From an uncultured Clostridia bacterium (lineage in GTDB: Bacteria > Bacillota > Clostridia > Oscillospirales > Acutalibacteraceae), in contig CANRDH010000073.1 of NCBI GenBank assembly GCA_947629295.1, forward strand, positions 1 through 7,360: a stretch of DNA of 7,360 bases. Direction: 5' to 3'. A program made the translations under genes and the position numbers. Under the pieces are notes generated by a model. It ran no database searches and had not been told where the DNA came from. It worked only from the letters and a program-made list of their open reading frames with translations. Numbering within the stretch: the first letter of the stretch is position 1; every line of letters begins with the position of its first letter. Shown here piece after piece: positions 5,861 to 7,360 of the stretch.

Positions 5861-7240
5861 ATGGGGCGGAAAATGGATACTAAGGATTTTTACAATAATA
5901 AGCTTGCTGAGCTTTGCGATGAATATCGCAGACATAATGGCTTTAACAATGAAGACTATCTAACCTACGGTGTCAAGAGAGGACTGAGGAATCCTGACGG
6001 GACAGGCGTTATGGCGGGACTTACAAATATATGTAATGTTCACGGATTTCTTATTGCTGACGGTGAAAGGATACCTGATGAGGGTAAGCTTACATACAGG
6101 GGATATGATGTGAATGATATTATAGACGCCTGTGTTAAGGAAGACCGTTTCGGATTTGAGGAAACGGTATGGCTTCTGCTTTTCGGCAATTTGCCGGACG
6201 AGGCACATTTGAGCCGTTTTAAGGATATACTCGGACATTACCGTGAACTGCCGCATAATTTTGCCGAGGATATGATACTTAAATTTCCCTCGGAGGATAT
6301 AATGAATAAGCTTGCACATTCTGTGCTTGGACTTTATACGACAGATCCGAATCCGGATGATACATCCCTTGAAAATACGATGAGGCAGTCTATACAGCTT
6401 ATTGCGTCTCTTCCTACTATTATGACCTATGCATATCAGGTCAAGAGAAGGGCTTTTGATAAGAAAAGTATGTTTTTTCACCCTGTGGACCTTAAGCTTT
6501 CTACAAGCGAATCTATATTGCGTGCGCTCAGATTTGATATGAAATTTACCGATTCTGAGGCTAAGCTGCTTGACCTTTGTATGATACTTCATGCAGAGCA
6601 CGGAGGCGGAAACAACTCTACATTCACCACAAGGGTGCTTTCGTCCTCGGGAACGGATACATATTCGGCGATAGCCGCAGCTATCGGTTCGCTTAAGGGT
6701 CCGAGGCATGGCGGTGCAAACCTGAGAGTACGTACAATGATGAATGAGCTTATGGAAAATGTTAAGGACTGGAAGGACGAGGAGCAGATATATAATTTTC
6801 TTGCTTCGGTTATACGCAAGGAAAAGGGCGACGGTTCAGGGCTTATATACGGTTTCGGGCACGCTATATACACTCTTTCAGACGCCCGTGCGGTTATTTT
6901 GAGGAAAACAGCGGAAAAGATAGCCGCTGAGAAAGATATGACTGATGAATTTGAGCTTTATAAGACAGTTGAAAAACTTACCCCTAAGGTTATGAAGGAG
7001 GTTAAGGGAAGTTCAAAGGTTATATGTGCAAATGTTGATTTTTATTCGGGACTGGTATATGATATGTTAGGAATACCGAGTGAAATGTTCACCCCGTTGT
7101 TTGCTGTTTCGAGGATTGCCGGTTGGTGTGCTCACAGGATTGAAGAAGTTACATACGGCGGAAGGATAATCCGTCCCGCCTATCGTTCAATGGTTCACAA
7201 CAAGGAGTATATTCCGCTTTCCGGAAGGACTTCCGATTGA
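5861..7240 (+). CDS. Citrate synthase, Si-type (citrate/2-methylcitrate synthase family)
   Basis: Condenses acetyl-CoA with oxaloacetate to citrate, the entry of carbon into the TCA branch leading to 2-oxoglutarate and glutamate. The 459 residues are full length for the Clostridia-type enzyme and somewhat longer than E. coli GltA (427). The fold is PF00285. The catalytic triad is visible as His247 (HAEHGGGNNSTF), His334 (GFGHAIY) and Asp393 (NVDFYSG). GPRHGGAN (280-287) and Arg343 in SDAR are further conserved substrate-site elements. The family also includes 2-methylcitrate synthases; no prp genes are visible, so citrate synthase is the likelier role. The start is uncertain. ATG 5861 has no well-placed Shine-Dalgarno. 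ATG 5873 (residue 5) has AAGGA and GGGG upstream and may be the true start. The gene has its own promoter and a structured leader. The stop at 7238-7240 is 2 nt from a tandem repeat array, with no standard terminator. Confidence 0.95.
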   Translation: MGRKMDTKDFYNNKLAELCDEYRRHNGFNNEDYLTYGVKRGLRNPDGTGVMAGLTNICNVHGFLIADGERIPDEGKLTYRGYDVNDIIDACVKEDRFGFEETVWLLLFGNLPDEAHLSRFKDILGHYRELPHNFAEDMILKFPSEDIMNKLAHSVLGLYTTDPNPDDTSLENTMRQSIQLIASLPTIMTYAYQVKRRAFDKKSMFFHPVDLKLSTSESILRALRFDMKFTDSEAKLLDLCMILHAEHGGGNNSTFTTRVLSSSGTDTYSAIAAAIGSLKGPRHGGANLRVRTMMNELMENVKDWKDEEQIYNFLASVIRKEKGDGSGLIYGFGHAIYTLSDARAVILRKTAEKIAAEKDMTDEFELYKTVEKLTPKVMKEVKGSSKVICANVDFYSGLVYDMLGIPSEMFTPLFAVSRIAGWCAHRIEEVTYGGRIIRPAYRSMVHNKEYIPLSGRTSD

Positions 7241-7242
7241 CC

Positions 7243-7360
7243 GGTGGGGGAGCCCTCACGGGCAAGTTCGGTGGGGGAGCCCTCACGGGCAAGTTCGGTG
7301 GGGAAGCCCCCACGGGCAAGTTCGGTGGGGAAGCCCCCACGGGCAAGTTCGGTGGGGAAG
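7243..7360. repeat. GC-rich 27-bp tandem repeat array, continuing off the right edge
   Basis: There are four complete contiguous units (7243-7269, 7270-7296, 7297-7323, 7324-7350) and 10 bases of a fifth. Units 1-2 are identical, and units 3-4 are identical. The two types differ only at unit positions 8 (G or A) and 14 (T or C); the last 13 bases, CACGGGCAAGTTC, are invariant. About 70% of each unit is G+C (19 of 27), far above the flanking genes. Each unit can form a 6-bp hairpin (positions 2-7 with 12-17). Alternatively it can form a 4-bp GCCC/GGGC stem. There are no spacers, so this is not CRISPR, and there is no T-run for a standard terminator. The unit length is a multiple of three, which produces artificial proline-rich reading frames on the minus strand. 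Confidence 0.93.

Noticed and set aside
5960..6709. 249-codon minus-strand open frame inside citrate synthase
   Set aside because: It is fully antisense to a gene with clear catalytic motifs; the composition is Arg/Lys/Cys-rich and I recognise no domain.
7244..7270. Rho-independent terminator of citrate synthase formed by the first repeat unit
   Set aside because: The hairpin is followed by GGGCAAGTTC rather than a T-run on the plus strand, so it is not a standard terminator.
7149..7346. Minus-strand open frame rich in repeated Pro/Val/Ala peptides (period 9 residues)
   Set aside because: It arises because the 27-bp repeat unit is a multiple of three; it runs antisense into the citrate synthase gene and I see no gene-like signals.
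7243..7360. CRISPR array
   Set aside because: The units are directly adjacent with no unique spacers, and no cas genes are present.

Overview
The window looks like chromosome from a low-GC Gram-positive anaerobe, probably a Clostridia-class gut Firmicute. The signs are AT-rich sequence, TTGACA/TATAAT-type promoters, AGGAGG-like ribosome binding sites, a SpoIID-family protein, and Clostridia-like versions of MetRS and citrate synthase. This placement is an inference from gene content and style; no marker names a species. I see no rRNA, tRNA, transposase, phage gene or CRISPR array.

Layout. Positions 1-1706 (minus) carry the first 568 codons of methionyl-tRNA synthetase (metG), with its own promoter at 1742-1769; the 3' end lies off the left edge. 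Upstream and in the same direction is a small hot-dog-fold thioesterase of the FlK type (1776-2189). A divergent intergenic region (2190-2342) holds a good plus-strand promoter, a probable minus-strand promoter facing it, a perfect 17-bp palindrome, and an unusual eight-G Shine-Dalgarno tract before a TTG start. It drives a tightly packed plus-strand operon (2343-4523): a multi-spanning HGSNAT/DUF1624-type membrane acyltransferase, an unrecognised three-helix membrane protein, and a HAD-family phosphatase. This operon meets a SpoIID/LytB-domain protein (4539-5630, minus) tail to tail with only 15 bp between them.

The 230-bp gap 5631-5860 contains a near-consensus plus-strand promoter and a leader of about 155 nt. 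The leader folds into a stem-loop starting almost at the predicted +1. A second, mutually exclusive pairing is possible near its 3' end, followed by a possible 7-codon leader peptide. Downstream is a full-length Si-type citrate synthase (5861-7240). Two bases after its stop codon, a GC-rich 27-bp tandem repeat array begins and runs off the right edge.

Most of the genes are ordinary. The points worth a second look are the citrate synthase leader, the 27-bp array with hairpin-preserving unit variants, the poly-G ribosome binding site, and the acyltransferase/unknown/HAD operon. I found no clear evidence of a complete new defence or mobile system.
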